A stretch of DNA of 64,000 nt from DATMRF01 sp035566435 (GTDB lineage: Bacteria; Verrucomicrobiota; Verrucomicrobiia; Limisphaerales; UBA8199): positions 60,698 to 124,697 of the forward strand of contig DATMRF010000080.1 of assembly GCA_035566435.1 (NCBI GenBank). Direction: 5' to 3'. Under the pieces are notes generated by a model. The model saw only the letters and a list, made by a program, of their open reading frames with translations. It was not told where the DNA came from and made no database searches. Shown piece after piece: positions 7,916-16,500 of this stretch. Each line of letters opens with the position of its first letter. The first letter of the stretch is position 1. The translations under genes and the position numbers were made by a program.

Positions 7916-8736
7916 GCGCCCTCCACTTCTGCCAATGCTCGCGGCAACTCCTCGCCCCGCGGCGGGGTGTAGTGGTACTGCAGCTTGTTTTCCATAAAGC
8001 TAACCCCCTTGCCCTTAATGGTGTGGGCTATCAGGCACGTAGGGCGGCCCGGTTGAGCAGGGATCGACGAAAGGACCTTCTCCAGCGCTCCCAGGTCGTG
8101 GCCTTGCAATTCCTGCGTCGCCCAGCCGAACGCCCGCCACTTGTCAGCCAGTGGTTCCAGATCCAACACGTCTTTCACATGGCCGAGGCTTTGGATCTTG
8201 TTATAGTCCACGATCGCCACCAGGTTATCAAGCTTGTGGTGCGGGGCAAACAGCGCCGCTTCCCAGTTCGATCCCTCGTCGCACTCCCCGTCGCTCAGCA
8301 CCACAAACACCCTGTAGGGCTTGCCGTCCCGTTTCGCTGCCAGCGCCATGCCGATGCCCATCGGAAGGCCATGCCCCAGCGAACCGGTCGAAGCCTCCAC
8401 CCCAGGGGTAAACTTGTGCGTGGTGTGACCGGGAAGAATCGTCCCGTTCTGATAGTAGGTTTCCAGCGTCTGCACGGGGAAGAACCCGCACTCAGCCAGC
8501 GTGGCGTAAAGCGCGGCGCATCCATGGCCTTTGCTTAGAATGAACCGATCCCGCTCCGCCCAGCCCGGGCGCTGCGGGTCGAACCGCAGTATTCTACCGT
8601 AGAGCACCGCCAGGATGTCGGCAACTGACAAGCCGGATCCGATGTGCGACGCGTTGGCGCGATTGGCCATCACAATCACGTGACGGCGAATGCGCCGGGC
8701 CAGTTCTGCAACCGGCATTTCCTTTATCGTATTCAT
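7912..8736 (-). CDS. Transketolase-like, N-terminal (ThDP-binding) subunit
   Basis: 274 residues. The ThDP-binding region reads SDGECDEGSNWEAALFAPHH, the sugar-cluster version of GDG...N, and is followed by LDNLVAIVDYNKIQSLG. Upstream are HIGSGLSVADILAVLYG and SKGHGCAALYATLAECGFF, typical of transketolase N-domains. It is the first half of the split enzyme and overlaps the second half by 4 bases. It follows the E2 gene after a short gap. Together with E1-alpha and E1-beta, this makes two distinct ThDP systems in one operon. Confidence 0.9.
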   Translation of the reverse strand: MNTIKEMPVAELARRIRRHVIVMANRANASHIGSGLSVADILAVLYGRILRFDPQRPGWAERDRFILSKGHGCAALYATLAECGFFPVQTLETYYQNGTILPGHTTHKFTPGVEASTGSLGHGLPMGIGMALAAKRDGKPYRVFVVLSDGECDEGSNWEAALFAPHHKLDNLVAIVDYNKIQSLGHVKDVLDLEPLADKWRAFGWATQELQGHDLGALEKVLSSIPAQPGRPTCLIAHTIKGKGVSFMENKLQYHYTPPRGEELPRALAEVEGA

Positions 8737-8753
8737 AGTACTCGAGGAGTTGG

Positions 8754-9944
8754 CTAAACAAGACTACACAAATAATCCGCCTCAGCCATTCTTTTTGCGA
8801 TGGATTCGAGAAGCTTCGCAGCCGGGACCCCGTCTGTCACCCGGTGGTCAAAAGTCAGGCTGAGCCAACAGGTCTGGACCGCAGCTACGGCACCGTTCTT
8901 CGCGATGGGACGCTCGGCAATCCTGCCCACGCCCAGGATTGTGGCCTGTGGCGGATTCAGAATGGGCGTGAAGACGTCCACGCCGTTTGCACCCAGGTTG
9001 GTGACTGTGGAACTCCCTCCCGATATGTCTTCCGACCGAAGCGAATTGGACCGCGCCTGCTCGGTCAGCCGCCTCATCCGGGCCACCATCTCCACAAATG
9101 TCGCCTTATCCGCATCGCGCACGACTGGCGCTACCAACCCCCCCGGCACCGCAATCGCAAAACAGACGTCCGCCGTGTCGCACGCCCGCAAGCGGTCGTT
9201 CTCGATCACCACGTTTAAATCAGGATTCTCACGCAGCGCTGCACCCAGCAATCTCAGGAACAGCGCATCGTAGGGCACGGGCACCTTGAGTCTCTCAGCA
9301 AGAACCTTGCGCGCCTTCACCAGACCCCCGGCTTCGACCTCGCGGGTGATCGTTAGTGAAACCGCGGTGTCGAGCGTCCGGCGCAGTCGCTCGCCAATGC
9401 TTCGCCGCAGGGCGCTCAACGGTGCCCCCTCGCCGCTTCGAGTGAGACTTCCGCTGGCGCCAGGCGTCCCCCGTTCTTGCCCGGCCGCGGCCTTTATGTC
9501 CGCCTCGACGATGCGCCCACCCGGTCCGCTACCCGCGACCGTTTTCAAATCGATTTTGTGTTGCCGGGCAAGCTTTCGCGCAGCCGGGCTCGCCTTCACA
9601 AGGTCTCCATCGCCCCCGTGAAGTCCGCCGGCGGCTGTTTCGTCCTGTTTCGAAACTCCCGGAATCGCCGCTTCCAAGGCGGCGCCGCAAGCGGCAGGTG
9701 CCGATTCGCCCTCCGCTAGGATATACCCAAGAAGCCCCTCCTCTTTGACCACGGCGCCTGTCGCGGCAGAGTGGGACAGTATCCCGTCGGCAGGCGAAAT
9801 CACCGGATTAACCGCCTTCTCGGTTTCGATCTCAAGAACCACTTCACCCCGCTTAACCGGGGCGCCATTTGCGCAAACCCAGTTCGCCACCGTTCCCTCG
9901 GCGGTGTACATCCCAAAACTCGGCATGACGATCGGCGTGGCCAT
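8754..9944 (-). CDS. Dihydrolipoamide acyltransferase (E2) of a 2-oxoacid dehydrogenase-type complex
   Basis: About 396 residues with the full E2 layout. The lipoyl domain carries the lipoyl-lysine motif EIETEKAV near residue 43. The peripheral subunit-binding domain reads ASPAARKLARQHKIDLKTV and GSGPGGRIVEADI, and the catalytic domain ends with FDHRVTDG. ATG 9942-9944 has a perfect AGGAGG a few bases upstream; an in-frame GTG (9954-9956) overlaps the E1-beta stop and is less likely. It carries acyl groups from E1 to CoA or to another acceptor. No E3 (dihydrolipoamide dehydrogenase) gene is present, so reoxidation must use an E3 encoded elsewhere, or the complex does not need one. Confidence 0.92.
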   Translation of the reverse strand: MATPIVMPSFGMYTAEGTVANWVCANGAPVKRGEVVLEIETEKAVNPVISPADGILSHSAATGAVVKEEGLLGYILAEGESAPAACGAALEAAIPGVSKQDETAAGGLHGGDGDLVKASPAARKLARQHKIDLKTVAGSGPGGRIVEADIKAAAGQERGTPGASGSLTRSGEGAPLSALRRSIGERLRRTLDTAVSLTITREVEAGGLVKARKVLAERLKVPVPYDALFLRLLGAALRENPDLNVVIENDRLRACDTADVCFAIAVPGGLVAPVVRDADKATFVEMVARMRRLTEQARSNSLRSEDISGGSSTVTNLGANGVDVFTPILNPPQATILGVGRIAERPIAKNGAVAAVQTCWLSLTFDHRVTDGVPAAKLLESIAKRMAEADYLCSLV

Positions 9945-9952
9945 GGCCCTCC

Positions 9953-11008
9953 TCACTCTATCTGTTCGTGCACGGCGGCGAGGATCTGTTCGGCTCGTGG
10001 AGTGTACAACGCCTCCAAAACCGCCGAAAAAGGCACCGGAGTGTCCGCGGCTGTCACAGTCTTTATCGGAGCGTCCAGGTAATCGAAGGCTCTTTCCGCA
10101 ACGCGGGCGGCAATGTCGCGCGCCACCGAGCAGACGGGCGTGTCCTCGTCAACGACAACCAACCGATGTGTCTGGCGGACGGACTGAAAAATGGTTTCTT
10201 CGTCCAGCGGATTCAGGGTGAGCAGATCGATCACTTCGGCGCTGATCTGCTCCTTGGCCAGCGCGTCCGCTGCCTCGAGGCAGAGATGCACCATTCGGCC
10301 CGCGCCGCACAACGTCACATCCGTGCCGCGTCGGACAATCTCGGCCTTGCCGATCGGCACGAGATATGACTCTTCCGGAACGTGTCCCTTGGCCTGAAGG
10401 CCCAGGAATTTATGCTCCAGCACGACCACCGGCCCATTGTCGCGGATGGCGCTGATGGTAAGACCTTTGGCATTGTAAGCAGTGCTCGGCACCACGACCT
10501 TTAAGCCAGGGATATGGGCCAGTGTCGAGTAGAGTGTCTGCGAGTGGTGCGCCGCGGCGCCACCACCATAGCTGCGTTTGTCCCCGCGCGTCCCAAAAGC
10601 GGTGCGAATGACGAGCGGCACTTCAACCTTGCCGCCCATCATGTAGTGCATCTTGGCGGCTTGATTGATGATCTGGTCGTAGCACATGCCGATCAGGTCC
10701 ACAAACATCACTTCCACCACTGGCCGCAGTCCAGTCATCGCGGCGCCAACCGCAGCCCCCACGAAACCCATCTCCGAGATGGGAGTGTCGATGACCCGCT
10801 CCGCACCGAATTCCTGGATCAGCCCACGCGTGGCACGCATCGGACCACCCCACGCATCGACGAAGCCCAGGTGGGCCCGGCCTGCCGCCCCCGCAATGTC
10901 CTCGCCCAACACAATCACGTTAGGATCCCGACGCATCTCCTGGCGGAGCCCCTCGTTGATAGCCTGCCCAAACGATAATTCGCGAAGTGTCGAATCGGCT
11001 GACGTCAT
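9953..11008 (-). CDS. 2-oxoacid dehydrogenase E1 beta subunit (PDH/acetoin dehydrogenase type)
   Basis: 351 residues in the E1-beta family: FGQAINEGLRQEMRRDPNV, VLGEDIAGA, RVIDTPISEMGFVGAAVGAA, PVVEVMFVDLIGMCYDQI, and the C-terminal transketolase domain with VIDLLTLNPLDEETI. It forms a heterotetramer with E1-alpha; together they decarboxylate a 2-oxoacid (or cleave acetoin) on ThDP. The start ATG overlaps the E1-alpha stop by 4 bases. Its presence among sugar genes recalls the PDH-like pairs that attach two-carbon branches to sugars in actinobacterial antibiotic clusters (family knowledge); that function here is inference. Confidence 0.92.
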   Translation of the reverse strand: MTSADSTLRELSFGQAINEGLRQEMRRDPNVIVLGEDIAGAAGRAHLGFVDAWGGPMRATRGLIQEFGAERVIDTPISEMGFVGAAVGAAMTGLRPVVEVMFVDLIGMCYDQIINQAAKMHYMMGGKVEVPLVIRTAFGTRGDKRSYGGGAAAHHSQTLYSTLAHIPGLKVVVPSTAYNAKGLTISAIRDNGPVVVLEHKFLGLQAKGHVPEESYLVPIGKAEIVRRGTDVTLCGAGRMVHLCLEAADALAKEQISAEVIDLLTLNPLDEETIFQSVRQTHRLVVVDEDTPVCSVARDIAARVAERAFDYLDAPIKTVTAADTPVPFSAVLEALYTPRAEQILAAVHEQIE

Positions 11009-12027
11009 GAACTCAATCTCCCGTTTGGGACGTAAACATTCGTCCAGAGTTCCACTGCTTCCGGCAACGGGCTGGTTCTCGCAAAATCAACCGCTTCATC
11101 CATCGCCGCCTTGTTCTTGGCGTCGATTTCGTCCAACTCCAGCGTAGCGAGAGGGCCCTGCATTTTGCAGCGCTCGCGGAAGAGCGTTAAGCAGTCGCGC
11201 TCGCGCGCGGCTCTCTCCTCTTCCGGAAGACGATAGCGCTTCGTGTCGTCGCCTTGGTGATGGCCGAAGTAGCGATAGGTCTTGCACTCAATCAGCGAAG
11301 GGCCCTCACCAGATCTAGCGCGTGCGACCGCTGCGACCGTCGCCTCCCATACTGCCAGGACGTCCTGCCCGTCCACGATGACCCCGGGCATCCTATAGGC
11401 CGACGCACGGTCCGCCACATTAGGCGCGGCGTTAGCGTATTCGAACGGCGTCGTCTGCGCGTAACCGTTGTTCTCGCATACGAAGATGACCGGCAGTTTC
11501 CAGATCGCCGCCATGTTCATGCACTCATGCAGCGTGCCTACCCCCGCCGCGCCCTCGCCGAAGAATGCGACGGACACCTGTTTGGTCTTGCGTACCTTGG
11601 CCGAGAGAGCCGCTCCCACTGCGTGGGCAACGCCCGCTCCGTTGATCGGGTTTACGCCAAGGATGCCCTTGGTGATGTCGGTAATGTGCATCGACCCGCC
11701 CTTGCCCCGGTTGCTCCCCGTTGCCTTCCCGAACAATTCGGCCATCATCGACGCAACCGACACCTCTTTCGCGATGCAGTGGCCGTGCCCGCGGTGCGTC
11801 GAGGCGATCCAATCGCCCTTGTCGAGCGCGGCGCACACGCCAACGGCCACGGCTTCCTGGCCAATGTAATAATGCACCGGACCGACCGGCACACCGGTCT
11901 CGACGAGCCACTTTAGCCGTTCCTCGAATTGCCGGATCAGCGACATCCGCTCGTACATCCAACGCTGCCGTTCCGCCGAAGGCAAACCGCTCGCTCGTGG
12001 AAGCACCTCCATCACCATGGTTGTCAT
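11005..12027 (-). CDS. 2-oxoacid dehydrogenase E1 alpha subunit (PDH/acetoin dehydrogenase type)
   Basis: About 340 residues. Motifs include MSLIRQFEERLKWLVETG, HYYIGQEAVAVGV, THRGHGHCIAKEV and KGGSMHI. The ThDP motif is GEGAAGVGTLHECMNMAAI...ENN, with GEG in place of the usual GDG. I chose ATG 12025-12027, which has GAGGA just upstream; an in-frame ATG at 12057 adds ten unrelated residues. It is the first gene of the E1-alpha/E1-beta/E2 set and lies about 100 bases after the epimerase gene. It provides the decarboxylating half-reaction with the beta subunit. Confidence 0.92.
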   Translation of the reverse strand: MTTMVMEVLPRASGLPSAERQRWMYERMSLIRQFEERLKWLVETGVPVGPVHYYIGQEAVAVGVCAALDKGDWIASTHRGHGHCIAKEVSVASMMAELFGKATGSNRGKGGSMHITDITKGILGVNPINGAGVAHAVGAALSAKVRKTKQVSVAFFGEGAAGVGTLHECMNMAAIWKLPVIFVCENNGYAQTTPFEYANAAPNVADRASAYRMPGVIVDGQDVLAVWEATVAAVARARSGEGPSLIECKTYRYFGHHQGDDTKRYRLPEEERAARERDCLTLFRERCKMQGPLATLELDEIDAKNKAAMDEAVDFARTSPLPEAVELWTNVYVPNGRLSS

Positions 12028-12127
12028 ATTCCTCGTTCCCGGCCCTTCACACAACATCCCGGCATCGAAGCCGCTGCCGCCTAACGAAGGCCCCTCGACG
12101 TTTCGGATCCCTGAATGTCATACTCTG

Positions 12128-13186
12128 CTAGGTTCTGGCAAACTCCGGCGGCGCGGCCTCACCGTTTCCAAAAAAGAAATGCTCGTCGATCTGCTGTGTG
12201 CGAATCAAATACTCCAGTTCCTTGAGTCGAGTGAACGCGCGGTGTTGGAATATCTCGCTCTTCATGTCAATTTGCTTGAAAAGCGCGTATAACTGCTGCG
12301 CTCCCCGCCGCGCATCCCAGGCACATTGGAATCCGGGCAAATGTCTGCGGATCTTCTCGAACGAGACGCGGTAACTGCGGTTGTCCGGGCTGGGCGGCCC
12401 AAAACTGACGCGGCAGCCCGGAAAGGATTCTCCCACGATTTCGGCGATGTCACGCACGCGGTAATTGTGGGCTGTATCTCCCACGTTGAACACTTCGTTA
12501 CGCACCGCTTCAACCGGCGCTCCCAATACCTCGATGATCGCGCGTGCTATGTCTAACCCATGAACTAGGGGTCGCCATGGGCTGCCATCGCTGGTCATCT
12601 TAATCTCTTGGGTTGTCCAGGCCAGGCCGGCGAGATTGTTTAGCACAATGTCGAACCGCATTCGCGGCGAAGCCCCATAGGCTGTCGCATTACGCAAGAA
12701 AGTCGGGCAAAACTCTTCGTCGGCCAGACCTTTCACATCTCGTTCCACCAGCGTCTTGCACACCGCGTAGGCTGTCTGGGGATTCACCGGCGATTCCTCA
12801 TCCACAAATTCCCGGTCGGAAACACCATAGACACTGCACGAGGAAGTATAGACGAACCGCTTCACCCCTGCTTTTTTGGCCAGTTCGGCGAGGCGGACCG
12901 AGCCCTGATGGTTGATTTCGTTGGTGATTGTGGGCGCCAGTTGACCCAGTGGATCGTTCGACAGCTCGGCCAGGTGCACCACCGCGTCGACTCCCCTGAA
13001 GTCGTCGAGGCCAACCTGGCGGATGTCTTTCGTCACCGTCAGTGGCACGCTCCCCCCCGCCCGGTACAGCGTGCCTTCTCGGTAAAACCCCGTATCCACC
13101 CCCGTCACCTGGTGGCCCTTGCCCAAGAGCTCGGGCCCCAACAGCGAGCCCAGATAGCCGTCGCATCCGGTTAAAATAATTTTCAT
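12128..13186 (-). CDS. NAD-dependent nucleotide-sugar epimerase/dehydratase (extended SDR)
   Basis: 352 residues: TGCDGYLGSLLGPELL (TGxxGxxG Rossmann), VDAVVHLAELSNDP, SCSVYG and YAVCKTLVE (catalytic YxxxK intact), and VFNVGDTAHNYRVRDIAEIV near the sugar-binding end. It is not an RfbG-type CDP-glucose dehydratase, which starts with a GFKGSW-like motif. The substrate cannot be read from sequence; its position at the head of the operon suggests epimerisation, reduction or dehydration of the CDP-sugar. The C-terminal 60 residues (about from KQIDMKSEIF) are variable and helical in character. Confidence 0.85.
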   Translation of the reverse strand: MKIILTGCDGYLGSLLGPELLGKGHQVTGVDTGFYREGTLYRAGGSVPLTVTKDIRQVGLDDFRGVDAVVHLAELSNDPLGQLAPTITNEINHQGSVRLAELAKKAGVKRFVYTSSCSVYGVSDREFVDEESPVNPQTAYAVCKTLVERDVKGLADEEFCPTFLRNATAYGASPRMRFDIVLNNLAGLAWTTQEIKMTSDGSPWRPLVHGLDIARAIIEVLGAPVEAVRNEVFNVGDTAHNYRVRDIAEIVGESFPGCRVSFGPPSPDNRSYRVSFEKIRRHLPGFQCAWDARRGAQQLYALFKQIDMKSEIFQHRAFTRLKELEYLIRTQQIDEHFFFGNGEAAPPEFART

Positions 13187-13500
13187 AACGAAATAAAGTA
13201 TAGGTCGGGGCGGACCCTTATGGCGATTGAAGTTCCTGGAGTCAACGATCTTGAGGAGCGCTAATCTGCCTCCTTCGACCCTGTAGTTCGGGCATACCCT
13301 TGGCGACCCGCAGTGTGTTGCACCAAACGATTCCGCTGGTGGCCTCCTCTACCGGTGCCACTTGTTTATCGGGTCGCGTGGATGGTCCGGCGGCGACGCA
13401 GGCTCGCCTGGCGGAATGGCGTCATTAAGCAGAAGCATTGGGCAGCCACGCCGCGGAGGCTCTAGGCGTTGCATAACTCAATGGCTCGGCCGATCACAGC
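13187..13500. other. Intergenic region between giant protein gene and epimerase gene
   Basis: These 314 bases hold no convincing coding sequence on either strand. The only signal I can support is a sigma70-like promoter (13217-13245) pointing at the epimerase gene. No terminator with a T-run follows the giant gene's stop at 13501. Confidence 0.5.
13217..13245 (-). promoter_or_regulatory. Possible sigma70 promoter for the nucleotide-sugar operon
   Basis: On the minus strand TTGACT (13240-13245) and CATAAG (13217-13222) are 17 bases apart, about 30 bases upstream of the epimerase ATG. The -35 matches consensus at 5 of 6 positions and the -10 at 4 of 6. It would let the 13.2-1.4 kb operon be read independently of the upstream genes. 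Confidence 0.35.
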
Positions 13501-16500
13501 TTAGGGCAGCAGCCCGTACGCGGTCACTTGGTTCACCGACGTGATGAAGACCTTCCCGTTCACGACTATCGGGACAGTAAATTTCCACCAAAAGTCGAGC
13601 GTGTCACGCGACCCGGCCTGATCACTATTATACAATTCGTTGCCCAGATTGGTTGCGTCGTACGCATGCAGCGTGCCTGGCACCCCTGGTATTTGCGGCG
13701 GCTCGACCGTATCGTTGCACCGCAAAGCCCAGAATATCCCGTTTGCGTTCCCGTTGGCTGATACCGCCATCGTGCCACCGCGCCCATAATAAATTTGCGA
13801 GGTTTGGGAGGTGGGGGTTGTGGACAACAACCCGTTGCTCAACTGAAACGCCTGGATGGTGTTTGCAACCGGCCCAAAATAGACCGACCCGTTGTAAAAC
13901 ACCGGCGACGAAAAGTTGCCGCCGTCAGTGGCCAATAAGTTGGGAAAAATATTCGGGATCGATTGCACGACTAGGTCGCCCCCGGAGTGGAAATGCCCCA
14001 TGTTGTCGCGGTCAACCAGGTAGATCGTCCCACCCTTTCCCGCGCTGACCATCTCATGCACATGGGCTCCAGCCTGGTCCGGCAATAACAGTACCCCTCC
14101 TGAGCATAAATCCAGGTCTTGCGCATCCAGCGTCGCTTGATCGAAGGGCGTGAAATAATCCACGACCACCCCCGCGGGGCTGATCTTCACAAAACTGTCA
14201 CCGTAGTCTGAGCCTCCGGTGTTCGCATCGAAAGTTCCGTTGCCAGTGATGAAATAAATACTCCCGCTGGCATCAACCGCCGGACCGCAACCGTTCATCC
14301 AGATACCACTTGAGCCTGCTGCCGGGGCGGCATTAAAGGCCAATATCGGCTGCAGAGTGGCCGCGTTATACCCCAGCACCTCACCGTTCCAGGGTGAGAT
14401 ATCTCCGTGGGAGGCAAATCCGAAATAAACCACACCGTTTGCGAGGAGCAATCCCGTACGCTGGTTCTCCCGAAGAGAATCGACGTTCGGGATCACTACC
14501 GGACCGCCCAGTTTCTCCGCCCCGGTCGTAATGTCCAACGCGTGCAGCCTCGCCACATAGGTCGTTTTGTTGCCGGAAACTTCCTTCGTCTTGGCTACCA
14601 CGTAAATCGTGCCACCTGCCGAGTCAATCACCGGAGTGCTGGTAATCCCAACTTCGTTCGGAATATCGGGGCCCGTATTCCCTATGTCAGCAAGCGGAAT
14701 CGTCGTCACACCCGCCGCCGGATTGATAAAACTGGCGTGCCACAGCGGAGTGCTGCTCAAGCCGTCCGCGTCGAACGCATAGACGCTGTCGTGCTCCGTA
14801 GCCACGTACAGCGCGTTGTGAAACCCCTGCCCGGGGATGTTCACATTCGCAACATAGAGCGGCGAGGAGAACGTCTGCCCATCGAGGGTATAGGCGAAAA
14901 GCTTCCCGAAACTGGTCGGGTTGACGTTCGCCGTCGTCAAGACCGTTTCGTTCGTGTTTTGACCCGTCCGGAAGTTGTCATTGTGATAGGTGAACACTCC
15001 AGGGTTCCCGGTGATGTACACCATCGCAGTCCCCGTTTGGGACAGGTCCGTTGTCGTGGCCGTGACGGTGTGCGTGCCAACGATACTTGGCGGAGTGTAC
15101 AAACCCCCAGTCGTGATCGTGCCAGAAGCCGCCGAGCCACCCGTCACACCGTCAACCGACCAGGTAACGCTGCCACTGCTGGCGGTAAACTGCTGGGTAC
15201 GCGTGAAGGTCAACGCCGCCACGCTCGGACTGACCACAAGCCCGGTGAACGCCTGGGCCACTTGCGAATAAGGGCCCAGGGTCCCAACGGAATCTATCGC
15301 CCTCACTCGGTAACTGTAAGCAGTGCTTACCGTAAGCCCCGTATCGCTGTAGTTCGTCCCAGTAGTCGTTCCGATCTGGGCGAAGCCGGAACAATTCTTG
15401 CCCTGGCATCGCTCTACCAAATAACCGGCTACACCCGCGCTGGCCGTCGAGGCCGTCCAGCTCAAATCGACTTGGCTCCCGCTCACGACACTGGCCGCCA
15501 GGTTCCCGGGCGCTGTCGGCGGGAGCCCCAATGGCGTATTCATGTCCGCCTGAATCTGCGTCGCAGTAAGCGCAACGCTGTAGACACGAACCTCGTCAAT
15601 CGTTCCCTGAAAATAATAACCACCCGAACGCCTCCCAATATTCGCGTTCAGCGCCGGATTAACCTGCGAAGCCGGTACCGGTCCGTTCAGAACTCCATCA
15701 TCCAGCACACCGTTAACATAGATGTCTAACGTCTTGGCACTGGCGTTGTAAACTCCTGCAACGTGATACCACGTGTTTAGAGCCCGCACCGTCTTGCTGT
15801 ACCGGTGAACGTGGGTGTTGCCGTCCGCCGATACCGCCACCCCGAACGTTTCTACTCCTGTGTCCGGAGTGGTCTTAAGCTGCCAACCCCCCAACCCGGA
15901 CCCGGTGTCTGACTTCGCGATGATCTGCCCGTCATCCGGAGGGGTGCCAGTGGCAAACACCCACGCCTCCAAAGTCATACTCCCTGTTAACTGAAGTGAA
16001 CCTGGGTTTCCTAAGTCAACGTAACTGGTGGAACCATCGAATGAAAGGGCATCGCCGTACTTCCCGCTTGTCGTCCAGGTTGCTCCAAATATCGTGCCAC
16101 TGTTCCCGTTCGCCGATGAATCCGTGACCGTTGTTCCCGCCCCTTCGTTGAATGAATACGCCGCCGCCAAACCAGGATTGGCGGCTGGCGTCGTCGCACT
16201 GGCCACCGGTGAATATCCACTCAAATTCCCGGCCGCATCCGTCGCCCGCACCTGATAGCTATAAGTGCTGTTCGGTGACAACCCCGTATCGTTATATGTC
16301 GTTCCGCTGGCAGTCCCGATCTGAGCAAAAGTCGTGCTTCCCGGGTTCTCCCGCTCCACCAAATACCCCGTCACCCCCACGTTGTCCGTCGAAGCCGCCC
16401 AGCTCAGGTTAATCTGGCCTCCGTTGATTGCCGTCGCTGTCAAGCTCGCCGGCGCCGTCGGCGGTTGTGTGTCCGGAGCCAACGTCGTCGCACTGGCCAC

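Noticed and set aside
12128..13186. Epimerase gene considered as the missing CDP-glucose 4,6-dehydratase (RfbG)
   Set aside because: Its N-terminal motif (GCDGYLGSLL) and internal motifs differ from the RfbG pattern, so only a general epimerase/dehydratase call is supported.
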